Shown: positions 35,795-47,436, counted from the stretch's first letter. The stretch: 64,000 nucleotides of DNA from Polyodon spathula (GCF_017654505.1 NC_054536.1:36227970-36291969); one strand, 5' to 3'. The notes: generated from the sequence alone by a model not told the origin. Numbers and translations are program-made.

Positions 35795-36326
35795 CACACC
35801 AAAGGCGACTCTACAGATGACGCAGGTGCGGCACTGGAGTGACGCAAAATAAATAGGATTGAATCATATTTTTTGAGATTTGACGAGCGTCAACTAGGGC
35901 ATTGAGCAATCAGAGAACAGCTTCAATGCACGTGGTCCAGCAGGGTGAAGCAGTATCCAAAATGACAGAGGAAACAATAATGCTTGTAACTGAAAAAATA
36001 TCCAGAGCTTATATGACAAAGGTCATCACATAAAGATACAGATTTCAAAGATAATATGTGGAAGTCCGTTTCGAAGGAACTGGATAAGCCTGGTGTGTAT
36101 GATTTTTTATGTTGGAATACCGTCAGAGAAGATAATTTCCACATCATGTAGAAGAATATGTACAAATCTTGATCATAATTGTATCAATGGCAATTTTGAA
36201 CAGTTATATAAATCTGGCAGTTTTCAAACCTGTCGCATCGCCTGTGTCGCTTCTGGTGTGTATGGTCACGTTGCTGCAAAAATATCTCGTAGCCAGTTAA
36301 AAAACTGCATCGCCTCTGGTGTGTGG
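35795..36326. mobile_element. PIF/Harbinger-like non-autonomous element (candidate)
   Basis: The left end has CACACCAAAGGCGACT (35796-35811). The right end, read inward, has CACACCAGAGGCGATG, and an internal inverted copy reads CACACCAGAAGCGACA near 36246-36260. End motifs CACACC-AGAGGCGAC are known in fish Harbinger-type MITEs. Two right-facing copies may mean nested insertions or an internal repeat. A target duplication is not clear, and no transposase is encoded. Confidence 0.5.
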
Positions 36327-36399
36327 AGACCTTCAGAGGACACCTTCTCGTGAGAATCCTTATCTCACAGGAAATGAAAGCCAAAAATGTGCTGTCTTC

Positions 36400-37520
36400 T
36401 TAAACAAGCATGAAGCTGCTGGTTCAGCCATTGCTTCAGATAAGAATCTTATAGTCAGGATATTGTGCATTGCTGCTGCTGATAAGCAATCTGCCAGCTG
36501 CTTTTTGCCATGAATTCCATACTACTTACTTTAACTTTTCTTCTTTTTCTGTTTTTGATCATCCCCAAGTGGCATTACAGGAAAACATCCATTAGTTATA
36601 AACAAAGCAACATTTGAGTAGCAGCAAGTTAGCTGGGATGTGAGTGAACTAGGCAAAGCAAGCAAGTGAGCAAATGCAGGAAAGAGTGCTGGAGCATTTG
36701 AAATCAGATCATGTTACCGCATTATCAAAAATAAATGCAGTTTGCACAAAAAAAAAAAAAAAAGATGAAACGATTAGGTCTTAGCACCTTTCATCAGCAC
36801 AAAGGGGAAGATAAAACAAGTCAAACAATCCATGTTTTGTAATTTATCCTGTGGAGATTGCTTTAACAAGACAGAAAACATTTTCCAAACTAATGCAGCC
36901 ATGAATGAATAAAAGGAGTAAAACCATGAGTGTATTTGGTTATGAAGCTTTCTTTTCAGGGCCATTTACATCCATCAATATTATTTTACAATAACAGTGA
37001 AGATATATGCTCCAGGTGGATGGGTTGCTATCCCCCCCCCCCGTTCAGATAAAGGGCCTTATTTTGAAACAAGTGCAAAGTCATATTTTCAGAGAACAGT
37101 GAAACTGTATGTGATATAAATTAATTTTACATAAGAAAATAAAAGCTAACAGCTAATAAAAAGCAAAATTTCTTTAGCACACAGTTGGTTTTCTGTAGGA
37201 GTTATTGAATAATGAATGATGAATTTGTATAATGTCTCCAAATGGGACTGAGCACTGTCCCACATGCACATAAAAATAAATTAATTTTTCAACAAAAATG
37301 TTTTTTTTTTTTTTTTTTTATTAATTTGTAATTATACAAATCATAGCATGTCACATGATTCATGGAACAGGAGCAAGGGTTGCGAGGAGTAAGCCCTGGG
37401 ACTTGAAATAGGAATTATGTGCTTGTGACTTTAGGAAGATGACATGCTTTCCCCTTGGCTCGGTGGCTCCAATCGGCTTCCAATGGAAAAATGAAGACAA
37501 GGATAGAGGATATGTTTGAG
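36400..37520. other. No gene seen; poly-T and poly-C tracts
   Basis: Includes A/T tracts (T17 near 37302) and C10 near 37033. The 36.4-37.0 kb part has no recognisable coding potential. Confidence 0.4.
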
Positions 37521-37524
37521 AAGA

Positions 37525-37860
37525 CTAGAAGTCACCCCGAACTCTGAAAGAAAAAATGAAATGAACATACAAACGGGTCAGAGAGGAACACAGGCATAGG
37601 TGAGAACAAGTTATTAGTAAAGAATACAGGGTTTCCTTGTGGCTCAGCTGTGCTGGGCCTAGGGTTGGAAAGTGATCTTCGCTTGCCCCCAAAAGAGTAT
37701 CCTCAGCTCCCCGTATCTGTGCCACCAATGCAAAATATAAATAAAAATAAGGGTTAGTAAAGAAACATAGGATAATTAGTGACAATCAATACTGGAGGAT
37801 TTAAAAAAAATGAAGGACTAATCTCACCCATTCAGCGGAGAGGATAAACCCCTTTGATTG
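37525..37860 (-). other. Possible 3' flank of tyrosine-recombinase element
   Basis: An 86-codon minus-strand open frame (37525-37785) follows the recombinase remnant on the same strand. It has no motif and may be element sequence or chance. Confidence 0.2.
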
Positions 37861-38235
37861 GGAGGTCACAATGGAGAGATGGCCCCACTCCGAGCAGACT
37901 AGAAATATTCTGTTGGGCCAAATAAATATCAGGAAGTGGTTAACGTTAACTTTAGCTGCTGATGTTGCCGCACCTATACGAAAGGAGTAAGGGGAATAGA
38001 ATTGGGGGGCAGACCAGCTATAGCAATAAGACAGGAAATGGTTATGGTATCACGGTTAGCATTGATGAAGAGAGGATCAGAAGGTTTGGAGGAGTTGCGG
38101 CAGGAAAGATAGTGGGATAGGGAGAAATAAGGACAATGAGGAGAATTGAGTTCACAGAGGCACGAATTGACTCTGGTGGAGCTGGTCTGTTTTGGAGATA
38201 CGAAGAAAGAGGAGATAATGTGAAGCAGAGACTAA
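37860..38235 (-). pseudogene. Tyrosine-recombinase retrotransposon remnant (DIRS/Ngaro-like)
   Basis: On the minus strand a long open frame reads PYFSLSHYLSCR and SDPLFI, then SFRIGAATSAAK (about 37951-37986). S-F-R-I-G-A-A-T is the strongly conserved box around the second catalytic arginine of tyrosine recombinases in DIRS and Ngaro retrotransposons, which integrate by site-specific recombination rather than with a DDE integrase. The upstream P-Y-x-x-L-x-x-Y-L and D-P-L-F-I spacing fits. The usual SxxAYxRYI segment with the nucleophilic Tyr is not recognisable, so the C-terminus is lost or diverged. No RT is nearby. Confidence 0.75.
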
Positions 38236-38239
38236 AGAG

Positions 38240-39781
38240 AGATGAGTCATGTTAGCTAGCTCTTATTTCCGCAGAGCTACATTTTTTTTTTAAATCTTTA
38301 TTGTAAACAACATTTTTGTACACTTAATTGTGAGCATTCTTAACACACGCCTCATTCAATTACAGGACAAACAAGAGTCGCACAAGTAATTTTCTTAGTC
38401 ATTTTATGTACCTTGTTTTTTGTTGGCAGGTATCAAATAAACACTAACCTTTCCAAACCTAATTTAACAGCTAATCACACATTATCTACTGTTGTGAATA
38501 CTGAGAGGTGTATTTTTTATGGTTTAGTTAATTCATTTGTTTAAATCTTGCCCAGGACAACAATCCCACAATTCACTCACTCCTTGATTTTCACTTTGCT
38601 TGATTCCATTAAAATGTATCCTTTCTATGGAAACAAGCAAAGAAAAAAACAATTAAGTGAAATTAAAATGATTGTATGACAAATAGTTTTGAACATGACA
38701 GATTTTTGGTTATGTGTAATTAACAGTGATGTTAATTTCATTTAATTAATACCAGACAACTTAAAACATGTTGCAGGAAATGACTCTGAGTAATAATCTT
38801 CTAAGTATTTCCACAGACCTAATAATTATGTGATGCCATGATTTATTCACAATGGAATTATAATACACCTCTGCCATATTTTATTCAATTTGTAAAAGCA
38901 CAGTGAAAGCTTGGTACATACCCCTTTCCCTCACCTTTCATCAGCATTTAATTCACAACATCCAAAGGAATAGAAATAATTTGTGACTTCGTTGTTTTGT
39001 AGGAAATTGGAGTCTAACAACTGCTTATTACCTTGGCCAGGACAAGTTAAGAAACATACTCTGCAAACATAAAAGGCATCCAAAATACAGAGAAAATCTT
39101 AAAACCACAACAATAAATATTTACTGTTTGATATTCATCAGTTGTGAGCAGTGAAAAGAAAACAAACAGGACCTTGTGAGGAAACAGGACTTTGTACTAA
39201 CCTGACCTTGCAATAATGTTTTATTTATTGTAAACGCCAGTGCAGAAAATAACCACATGTCAATAACTCGTATCTCTTTGACACACCTGGTTCCTGGACC
39301 ACTTGACTCAAAAGAATCCTTTAGATGCGCCTTTTCTTTATTTTGTGATAGAGGCAGCAGTGTTAAAATACAGGGGATATCAAAACCACAGAGCCATATA
39401 AAAACACAAAGCAATTAGCCAGTGAGGGGTATCAATCATCATTGAAACTAGAATGGATTATTCCTTATTTTCACTGAATGGAATTCATATCATGTACTGC
39501 CACTAATTCTGGGTAATGTTATAGCTTTTTTCGATGTGAAAAACCTATTGCAGTTGCATTATGTATATCCAAAGGCTGTTGTGTTCCCAATGTTGGCAAA
39601 AGATGTAAAGCTGTAAACAATTGTACAACTGCAAAATTATTGAGCATACAGTCTGTTCAAATGTATTTTTATGGGGTCAAGAGTGGTAAAGGCATAACCA
39701 TGTGGTTTGCAGAGTGTCTCATACAGTCATGTGCAGGTTCAGAAGTGGGTTAGGATGTAAAATTAGCAGGAACCGAGTTAC
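38240..39781. other. AT-rich sequence, no gene seen
   Basis: A minus-strand open frame (39121-39414) includes AHLKDSFESSGPGT before a donor-like CCAG/GTGTGT, but the acceptor is poor and I do not call it. Confidence 0.4.
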
Positions 39782-39978
39782 CTTACTGTAGTAAAGTGAC
39801 CCCTGCTGACCAGGCAGCTGCTGAAGCACTTTTTTTTTTTCTCCAGAGGCCATTGTCTTTCCGATATCCACTGTCAAGCTCCTGGTTGTAAGAAAGGTTT
39901 GCCTTGCTGGTTGAATTGGAGGACTCTCATCGTCATGTTGAGGAGAGTTCCTGCAGTGAAGGAATCTAACTGGACATT
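39782..39978 (-). CDS. Candidate internal exon, 65 codons (unidentified)
   Basis: The minus-strand acceptor GTTAATGTTTTTAG and the donor AGTAAG/GTAACT bound 197 bp, open in one frame (enters phase 1, leaves phase 0). The block is clearly GC-richer than its surroundings and encodes a polar, protein-like stretch including ARQTFLTTRSLTVDIGKTMA and LQQLPGQQGSLYYSK. I do not recognise the family. A caution: the opposite strand has a very strong acceptor inside it (CTTTTTTTTTTTCTCCAG at about 39829-39846) followed by a short open frame AIVFPISTVKLLV and GTAAGA, so the strand is not settled. Confidence 0.3.
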
Positions 39979-41210
39979 CTAAAAACATTAACTATATAGG
40001 TATAACTCTAAAACACAACATCTTAATTATTCGATTGCTGCAGTGCAGATTAATTAGCGTCAGATGATACTGCTTTAGTGAAAAGCAATTCAGTGTGGTT
40101 CTTCAAAAAAAGTAGAGCTGATGTAAGGTGTAAAACAGCAGTAGTGAGACACTTATTTCACTGCTTCAAGTCATCTATGCCCTTTGAGCTCCTTAATAAC
40201 AAGGTTTTGTGATAAAAATAAAGAAAATGTAATTTGACTGAGCAATTTCTCTTCTTCTGATGTGGATAGAAACAAGGAAAACCCTCTCAGCATTTGATGA
40301 CAACAGCTTCGCACTCAGCAAGAATCAAAGACCCTTCTGAGCAGTTGACAGCACACATCAGTTGCAAAGAATAGCAATGGCTGAAGCTTATCAAAACAGA
40401 GTTAAGATCAGCTTCAGGTAGCCTCTACATCAACAGGTTATATTATTACTTGTAGTTTGTGAATCAGATAATGGTTAGCAATCATGAATTATCATACAAA
40501 AGTTAGTTCCGAAAATGTAGTCAGATTTAAGGCCATACTACTGTAGATGCAAATGTTTCATACCTTTAGATTAAGTGTTATTCCAGGACCAAAAACAACA
40601 ATAAAATTAAAAGAGAAAATAAAATACTTTCTTTATTTTAAATCACAGTGAATACAGGTGCAGAGTTCTTTAGAAGAAGTACACTAGCTTTTGTAGATCT
40701 GTATCTCTGATAAATGGTAACCTTCTCAACTGGAAAGGTTTTGTTGTTTGGAATAAATTGGTGTCAACTATTTAAACAATAAAGCTTGATAGTATACCAA
40801 ACAATTGCACCAACCACTTCAAACCGGTTTATAGATCTCTATCCCACACTGCTATGTAATATATAACTGTTAAATAAACCAAAAACAGTTTCATGAACTT
40901 TCAACTCTTTTTAATTTAACATTTTTAGGTCTTTGATAAGTTTTAAAAAAAGTTAACATTCTTGCGATTACTGTAAAATGTAAAACAAGTTATCAAAATT
41001 AATTAGAAATTCTGTTTTTTTGGGGGGTTTTTTTCACAAAAATTTAACTATTTAAAACAACATTTTGTTAAGGACTATTTTTTATGATCTACTTTGATCA
41101 AATTTTGAGTTCATGAAACCTTTGTCACGGTCATTTTCAAGGCACTTTGTTATTATTAATAAGATGATTTTGAAATTTAAAAACTAAAGCAAATTTATAC
41201 TAATATGGGT
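39979..41210. other. AT-rich sequence, no gene seen
   Basis: No supported feature. Confidence 0.45.
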
Positions 41211-41219
41211 ATACCTATC

Positions 41220-41220
<1 letters not shown>

Positions 41221-41269
<49 letters not shown>
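41221..41269. repeat. (ATT)n microsatellite
   Basis: About 16 perfect TAT/ATT units. Confidence 0.97.
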
Positions 41270-41898
41270 TTAAAATGCTCAAAATTTCACATGGCATATC
41301 TATAATATATTTACCCTGTTAGACTTTTTTTTTTCCAGTTCACATTGTTTATAAAAAACTTGTAACATATGTTTATATATACGTGCGGGATTATAGTGTC
41401 AGTACGATGCCCTGTATTTTGGACAATGCTTGCATTATATTACTATACATTCTGATAGAACTGCAGTAGCCGTATATATAAACCTACATTGTGTTCTCCA
41501 TGTACAGTGTAACAGACGGATAGGTGGACATGATCATAGCTAATTGTCAATATTTGATATGAGGATCCTTTGCAGGTTTCACATTATCTCATATAAACCC
41601 AGATTTTTAATTGAATATGACATAATTATCAGGACAGCCTAATTCACACAGCTCAGCTTGTACCATTATGTATCACAATGAGCAAAGTGTTAAGCTACTT
41701 GAAATAGTTTCCATCATGCTAAATGATACAAATTACATCTTGCTGAACTTTGCCGTTGATAAATTCCATTTCAAATATGATCTAATTCTTTTTGGTACCA
41801 TTAGTGTTAATGAAAAACACAAATACCATACTGGAAGTGGCTTCTCAAGAAAGACAATTATTTTAAATTCTACAGGTTATTGCAGGTCTTCTGAAGAA

Positions 41899-41946
<48 letters not shown>

Positions 41947-41947
41947 G
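41899..41947. repeat. (GT)n microsatellite
   Basis: About 24 GT units with one TTT interruption. The plus-strand open frame across it (41668-41994) is not supported as a gene. Confidence 0.95.
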
Positions 41948-42289
41948 GCCCCTGCACTGATACAGATCACAGTGGTTACTATAATGCTTGCTGAGAGCTT
42001 ATGCTTTTATGGTTTTTAGATATGTGAATAGTGCACATTTTCACCAAAAACTCTACATGCATTGAATGTGTATGCTCAGTGAACAATGAACTCGCCCCTT
42101 TGAAAAAGGATTTACATTAGGTAATGGCACCAGAAGTTCATTAAAATACTTGGCCTAATACTAATTTGTAAATTGAAATGCCTAAAATGTTAGGTTACTT
42201 ACCGTAACCCTGGTTCCCTGAAAGAGAAGATGACCACCAACTAATACTTTTGGGATATCCTTATCTTAGGTAGGTATTTCGCTGAGCAT

Positions 42290-42990
42290 TTTATTAGCTC
42301 AGGTTCAGGCCCAAGGGGTGTTCGCAGGCTAAGGGGGTCATGGCAGGGAATAGGAGCCAATGTACATGTCCAAAAATGGTTTCGGTGTACGACTGTGAGC
42401 GGGCCATTTTTGCCTTCTGGTCGCACCTCTTCTCCCACAACCAAGGCTCCTATAGCTAGCTCCAGGGGCAATTGGGAATCACTCCCAAATATTAAAAAGA
42501 ATGGGCATACCCAGTCGAAGAATGCACCAAATTATTGTGGGTCAATTCAGGTAAGTACTCCACCCACGTCGAAGGTTTCTCCAATTCCAGAGTGGCCAAG
42601 CAGTCCAAGAGGGTCTGGTTGAACCGTTCACAGGTCTCGTTACCCTGGTGGTGCTAAGAGGAGGTTTGGTTCTTCTTACAACCATAATACTTACATAATT
42701 CCTGTATCAGCAAAAATACAAAGTTTGCCCCTTGATTGGAATGAAAGCGTTTTAGACAACCAAAAGGCTGGATAACATAATTCCACAAAGCCTGTGCCGT
42801 TGTTTGGGCTGTCTGGTCCCTTGTGGGGATGGGAAAATAAATCAGTTACAACTGGTACGACTTAAGGTGAGAAAATTCATAGCGACGATTTCTAATGGTG
42901 CCCGAGTCACAATGGACTCCATCGGGGCTCTACCTTCAGGTCTTCCTTTTCTCTTTACACAGCGTTCACAGGCAGGCAACCAGGGCAACA
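42290..42990 (-). pseudogene. Ty3/gypsy integrase core remnant
   Basis: Minus-strand frames give, in order, APMESIVTRAPLEIVAMNFL (about 42880-42940), LKRFHSNQGANF (about 42720-42760), NETCERFNQTLLDCL (about 42590-42640) and LPELTHNNLVHSSTGYAHS (about 42490-42550). These fit the catalytic core of gypsy integrase (D-D-E), including the H-S-D-Q-G box, here H-S-N-Q-G with the second catalytic aspartate replaced by asparagine, and the C-E-R-F-N-x-T-L box. Frame breaks are frequent. The 76-codon open frame at 42241-42471 may be the region after the core. Confidence 0.82.
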
Positions 42991-43145
42991 CTTCTGTTTC
43001 CATCTCGGGCCAATATAAATGAATAAAGATAAATGAATAAGGTTTCTAGGCCCCTAGGTGTCCAGAACAAACATGGTATTCTTCCCATAGAGATCTTCGC
43101 TGTCCTGGGGGAACAAGAACCTGATAATGTGTTCCTCCTACGCCA

Positions 43146-43419
43146 TCATGAATCTCTAGGCGGGCCCAATGCTGGAGCCACTTGTTTTCGCCACTTCTTT
43201 TCCCTCGAGTTTATGCTCTTCGGCTGAGGGGGGCGTTCCTCGATAGACATACCTCTGCACCCTACACAAGGTCTCATCTTGCTCCTGTAGAGCCCTCCAG
43301 CTTTGGGGGTCCCATCCCCACGTGCTATCCTCTGGGTTCCGCTGGGCCTCTGAACCGCCACTAGTAGTGATCTCTATTTGCCAGGGAATGGCCTCTGTCG
43401 CCCCCGGGTCCAGGAACAC
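43146..43419 (-). pseudogene. Ty3/gypsy integrase N-terminal linker region
   Basis: Overlapping minus-strand frames contain WRALQEQDETLCRVQRYVYR, followed by a Glu/Lys-rich stretch, matching the segment between RNase H and the integrase zinc-binding domain in gypsy elements (W-x-x-L-Q-x-x-D-x-x-x-x-x-V-x-x-Y-V). Frames shift between 43361 and 43156. Confidence 0.65.
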
Positions 43420-43459
43420 CTGTGGTAGTCTAGACAGTATATCAGCATTAACATTAACA

Positions 43460-43767
43460 TGGTCTGGGCACTACTTAATGGAATACTTGAAATTCTCTAG
43501 CTGTGACACCCATCGCTGTTCTACTGCACCCAACCTAGCAGTGTATAGATGCACTAGAGGATTGTTATGTGGAAAAATCTCAACTTTAAACCGTTCAATG
43601 ACAGCACACTTTAAGGCCAGAAGCTCTAATTTAAATGAACTACAGTTAGTGTCATTCTTTTCTGCCGGGTGCAAGCTACGACTGGCATAAGCAATAACCC
43701 TTTCATACCCCCCTTGCATTTAAACAAAACTGCTCCTAGTCTCCCCAGGCTAGTGTCAGTATACAGC
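43460..43767 (-). pseudogene. Ty3/gypsy RNase H domain (part)
   Basis: A minus-strand open frame carries YERVIAYASRSLHPAEKNDT, then SFKLELLALKCAVIERFK, then NNPLVHLYTARLGAVEQRW, the standard order in the gypsy RNase H domain. The usual T-D-N-N-P-L box appears as PHNNPL, so the catalytic aspartate is changed. The first segment with TDTSLG reaches the TTAA where the MITE is inserted (43768). Confidence 0.88.
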
Positions 43768-43771
43768 TTAA

Positions 43772-44298
43772 CCACTAGCAGTCCAATTTATTTTCACACG
43801 TGCTATTTATTTTACACGCGCTGTTTAAAATAATGTTTTTTCAGAGTAAAACAGGTTTAAAAGGCATAGCAAAATGACACTCAGTACTGCATCTCCAGCC
43901 AAGCCCCACCCCTTGTTTGTTGTATTTTTCACATACCTCTTTATAGACGTGCATACTGATAAATCCTCTCCTGATCACTTGTTTTATAACCAAACTCCCC
44001 AATAATGCGATACAAGTCATTATTGTAACATCTCAAAAAGCTCTGCAACTGTCCATGATATTCTTTGAGTGCTGGATGTGGATGCAGCTATCTTGTTTTT
44101 TTTATGTCAGTGTTAGGTCTGTGGTGCAGGGCCACTGAGTATTGTGCAGATTCTGCCCTTTTTTTTCGGCTTCTCTCGGCTTCTATTGGTCTCACTAGGC
44201 CATTTTTGACTTTCTGAGGATGTTGGACAGGGTCCGACATCGGACTGGAAATGGAAAATTGGAATGTCGGACCTGGTCCAATATAAGACCGCAAAGGG
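43772..44298. mobile_element. piggyBac-like MITE inserted in gypsy pol
   Basis: The element is flanked by TTAA on both sides (43768-43771 and 44299-44302), the exact target of piggyBac transposons. Including the TTAA, its ends read TTAACCACTAGCAGTCC and, from the right, TTAACCCTTTGCGGTCT, imperfect inverted repeats of the piggyBac type. An internal inverted pair (GGTCCGACAT / ATGTCGGACC) lies near the right end. At 527 bp it has no transposase. The gypsy reading frame on the two sides abuts in phase if the element and one TTAA are removed, which fixes both boundaries. Confidence 0.88.
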
Positions 44299-44302
44299 TT
44301 AA

Positions 44303-45270
44303 AGGGTTGGGAAAAGTCAGCAAAGGCCAGTATTGGGGCCTGGAGTAGCTGTCATTTTAGACTCTGGAATGTTTCATCACACTCACCAGTCCACTACATT
44401 TTTACTGACTGCCGTTTCCCATGTTGTGTGCTCCCGACTAGGAGAGCATTTATAGGCCATGCCACTTTAACAAAGTCTGGGATAAACCAACAGTAATACC
44501 CAGTGAAACCCAGGGGCCACTCCTTGTCCACTTGCCAGATGGTCCAGAAACTTAAATTCCTTCTGCAGCAGCTGACACTTTACCAGTCTCCAAATCTGCA
44601 GAAAAGACAATCACGTCATCCAAACATACTAGAAGAGAGTCAGTCACTAGAATCACTAGAAAACGATGCATAAGCCTCTTAAATGTAGCAGGTGCATTGC
44701 AGAGCCCAAACGGCATAAGTTCAAACTCATACAATCCCGTGGGTGTACTAAACGCTGTCTTTTCTCTATCCCGAGGATTAACTTCTATGTGCCAGTATCC
44801 ACTGGCAAGAGCCAATGTAGAATACCACTTTGTACTACTAAGGCTTGTCAAAGATTCTTCAATTATAGGCAGTGGGGTAGGCATCCTTGTCTGTACTAGC
44901 ATTTAGCTTGCGATAGTCGACCCAGAATCGTAATTTACCATCCTTTTTCTGAACAAGAACCACTGGAGCCGCCCAGGGGCTACTACTCTCCTTAATTACC
45001 CGGGTCTCCAGCATGTTCTGTAAGAATGACCGCATCTCTTTATAAAGGGTTGGGGGTATGGAACGATATCATTCTCATATCGGGGGAGCCACTCCTGTGG
45101 GGATTTGATGTTGCACAATTCCTGTGCGGCCATATCATCCTCGTGAGTGGCAAATACATCCTTCCACTTTACCAGAAGGGTATCCAGGTTGGTCTTCTCT
45201 GCTGCGGACTCCCCTTCCCCAAGGGGAGGTAACTCTATCGATGTAGATGGACCTTCATTCAACACCACAT
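44303..45270 (-). pseudogene. Ty3/gypsy reverse transcriptase remnant
   Basis: Going down the minus strand, the frame at 45268-44996 has LLVKWKDVFATHEDD, the usual segment just before RT. The 44902-44552 frame then has WYSTLALASGYWHIEVNPRD (motif A, normally S-T-L-D-L-A-S-G-Y, with the catalytic aspartate changed to alanine), EFELMPFGLCNAPATFKRLM (motif B region) and LVCLDDVIVFS, an intact L-D-D catalytic box. Near 44315-44330 APILAFADFSQPF leads to the MITE junction. A stop or shift separates the first two frames. The element copies its RNA into DNA when intact; this copy is not functional. Confidence 0.9.
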
Positions 45271-45422
45271 GCCCCCACTTCCACTTTACCGGGACTGATC
45301 TCGATTCTTATCCTCAGTGGAATCCTCCCACACCTTACTACTCGCAAAGTCCGGGCGACCTCCTCTCCCTGCTGCACATCCAAATGGTTCATTAGCCCAC
45401 AATACTCTTTCCCTTGGAATCT
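45271..45422 (-). pseudogene. Ty3/gypsy pol, upstream of RT
   Basis: Minus-strand codons include RFQGKEYCGLMNHLDVQQGE and RIPLRIRIEISPGKVEVG, which fit the link between protease and RT in gypsy pol. The element is lost beyond the G run at 45423. Confidence 0.5.
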
Positions 45423-45450
45423 GGGGGGGGGGGGGGGGGGGGGGGGGGGG
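45423..45450. repeat. G28 homopolymer
   Basis: 28 consecutive G. It marks the present 5' limit of recognisable gypsy pol on the minus strand. Such tracts are prone to length errors in sequencing. Confidence 0.95.
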
Positions 45451-47184
45451 TGGCCATCCTCATCCTCCGTTTTTCTGACTACATAGACTTAGGGGGTCTG
45501 GTCTCGCTCGCCCTCCTCAAGCATGGCCTCGACCCTTGTGCTATCAAGCAGTTAACACCATCCACAAATACACAGACAGCCATTCCCCCACCTCAAAGCA
45601 CTACTCTGCCTCTCAATGTAACATTCACATACTACACAAAACAACACAGGAAGGGTTTCAACAATTACAGGGTATGTTTAATAACTAATAAAGGCACTTA
45701 CAATAAATATCCCCACAATATTTCCACTCCCTGCATCCTGTTAATTAACATATTTGTGTGATTATATTTTTCTGAGTTTTGGAAGACTTCGATATTATCA
45801 ATATCGATGTCGAAATACGTGCATGACATCTATATACAATTCTCATGTCGTTGCCCACCACCATTATTTAGTAACTACAAATAAATTGCAAGAAATATGT
45901 AGCATTTTCTAATCCAATTTCGCTTTGAAACCAAGTAGTATATTGTGATGGGCAGCGTTTTTCAATCTAGCTGTATTTGTTTATTTTAGTTTTAAAGAAG
46001 CTTTTTCTATGGTAAGGTGTACTGTATGAGAAACAGATTTGAGATGCTATTGTGTGTATTGCATTTGAATGAATTGTGCATTTAACAGTTAATTGTATTT
46101 TAAAGTAACTGTGCGATGCTGTCTTTCTGTGCCATTTATCATTCAAGCAAAAGTTTTAACTTACTATTATAAGAAAAATAACCAGAGCTTGCTGGCACTG
46201 CAGTGCCTTCTATACTTTCTTCTGCGATCAGTATTACAAAAGGTACTTGGTATGAGTGCCTAGTTTTGTTTAGTTTAGTTTTAATGTTTGAACATTGGAA
46301 TTAATTGTAGCATTGTACGCAAAGGATGATATCTGTACACAGGATAAGACGTACTGGAATTTTGCCAAATACTTCACTGTGATTGTTGATTTCTGATGTG
46401 TGATTTACAGTAGTGTTCAGATTTATTAGAACACCTCAAGATTTGTAATTTATTAAGCAACAGAGACTAAAGAAGAGGGCTTTACCATCTGGTAAACGGT
46501 AAAGACTCCTTGTGAGGTTTCTAAATGGAAATGAATAAGTTAAAATAACATTAAAATGTTTCTGTTTATTATTTTCGTCATTTTATGCAGCACTAGTTTT
46601 TGTTGCTACTGGGTACTAACTTTTTCCTCATCAGAAGAAAATATTACCAAAAATGCTACAAAGCTTTAAAAACACACCTTTCTCCATATCATACCCCCTC
46701 TGTGTTAGTGTACGCTTTGTCAGGCCAAAGGGAATACCACAACTGAATCACTAAAGTGGATTGAACTGACCTTAACAGGTAAGCTTGTAAACTTCAGACA
46801 TAATTATTTTAGCTTGTGTGCACAACCACATAAATATCTGCTGCGTATTATGAGTTCATGGGAAATGCTTAACCAGGCATCTTAGTTAATGGAGCGAAAA
46901 ATGTGTAAACAGATATTAGGTCCACAACCTTTTAAAACATCCACAATGTATGAAAGTCACCTTGGTCATTCACTGCAACTGGGTGATATCAACAGGCGAG
47001 CTGAAGTGGTGTCTCTTGTTTTGGGTTAGAGACCAAACTGGCGGAACAAGCTAGAAAACTGATATAGTTGCACACGTTTGTACACAAAAGTACAACGTTA
47101 GGGAACAAGTTTATTATTTATAAATATGATTGATTTGTGGAACACTAAACTATTACAGTAAATAAAAACAAAAATGATTAAGTC
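45451..47184. other. AT-rich sequence; possible Tc1-type end near 46409
   Basis: 45.45-45.76 kb may still be retroelement-derived. TACAGTAGTGTTCAGATTTA at about 46407, followed by TTAGAACACC, resembles the end of a Tc1/mariner element, but no partner end was found. The rest has no supported feature. Confidence 0.3.
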
Positions 47185-47436
47185 TGTGGCAGGGTATAGA
47201 ACAGGTGAGTGTGTCAGTGGGACCTCCTTTCTAGTAGGAGCATCACTCTGCCAAAGCATTGTACCCTTTTAGTTTGTAGTTGTGTTTCTTCCAGTGTTTT
47301 TTTTTTACGTGTTTTCTGCACACTTGCTGTATAGTCGTCCATGACATACCACTGCTGTATGAGAGCTGGTGTGTTCCAACTATGCTTCCGTGTCTCTCCC
47401 CATCCATCGGTGGATAACCCATAACCCCCTATCACA
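47185..47436 (+). mobile_element. LTR-like repeat, copy 1
   Basis: It runs TGTGGCAGGGTATAG to CCCCCTATCACA (252 bp). It shares blocks with 48943-49222 in the same order: CTGCCAAAGCA, TTTTCTG, GTATAGTCGTCC / GTGTAGTCGCCC, CTCCCCATC, GGATAA and CCCCTATCACA. The two may be LTRs of one short element. Confidence 0.5.

Noticed and set aside
39121..39414. Minus-strand candidate exon with AHLKDSFESSGPGT
   Set aside because: The donor is acceptable, but the acceptor lacks a good pyrimidine tract and the best phase does not fit the nearby candidate.
42395..45500. Plus-strand open frames across the gypsy region
   Set aside because: They are antisense shadows of the minus-strand pol fragments.
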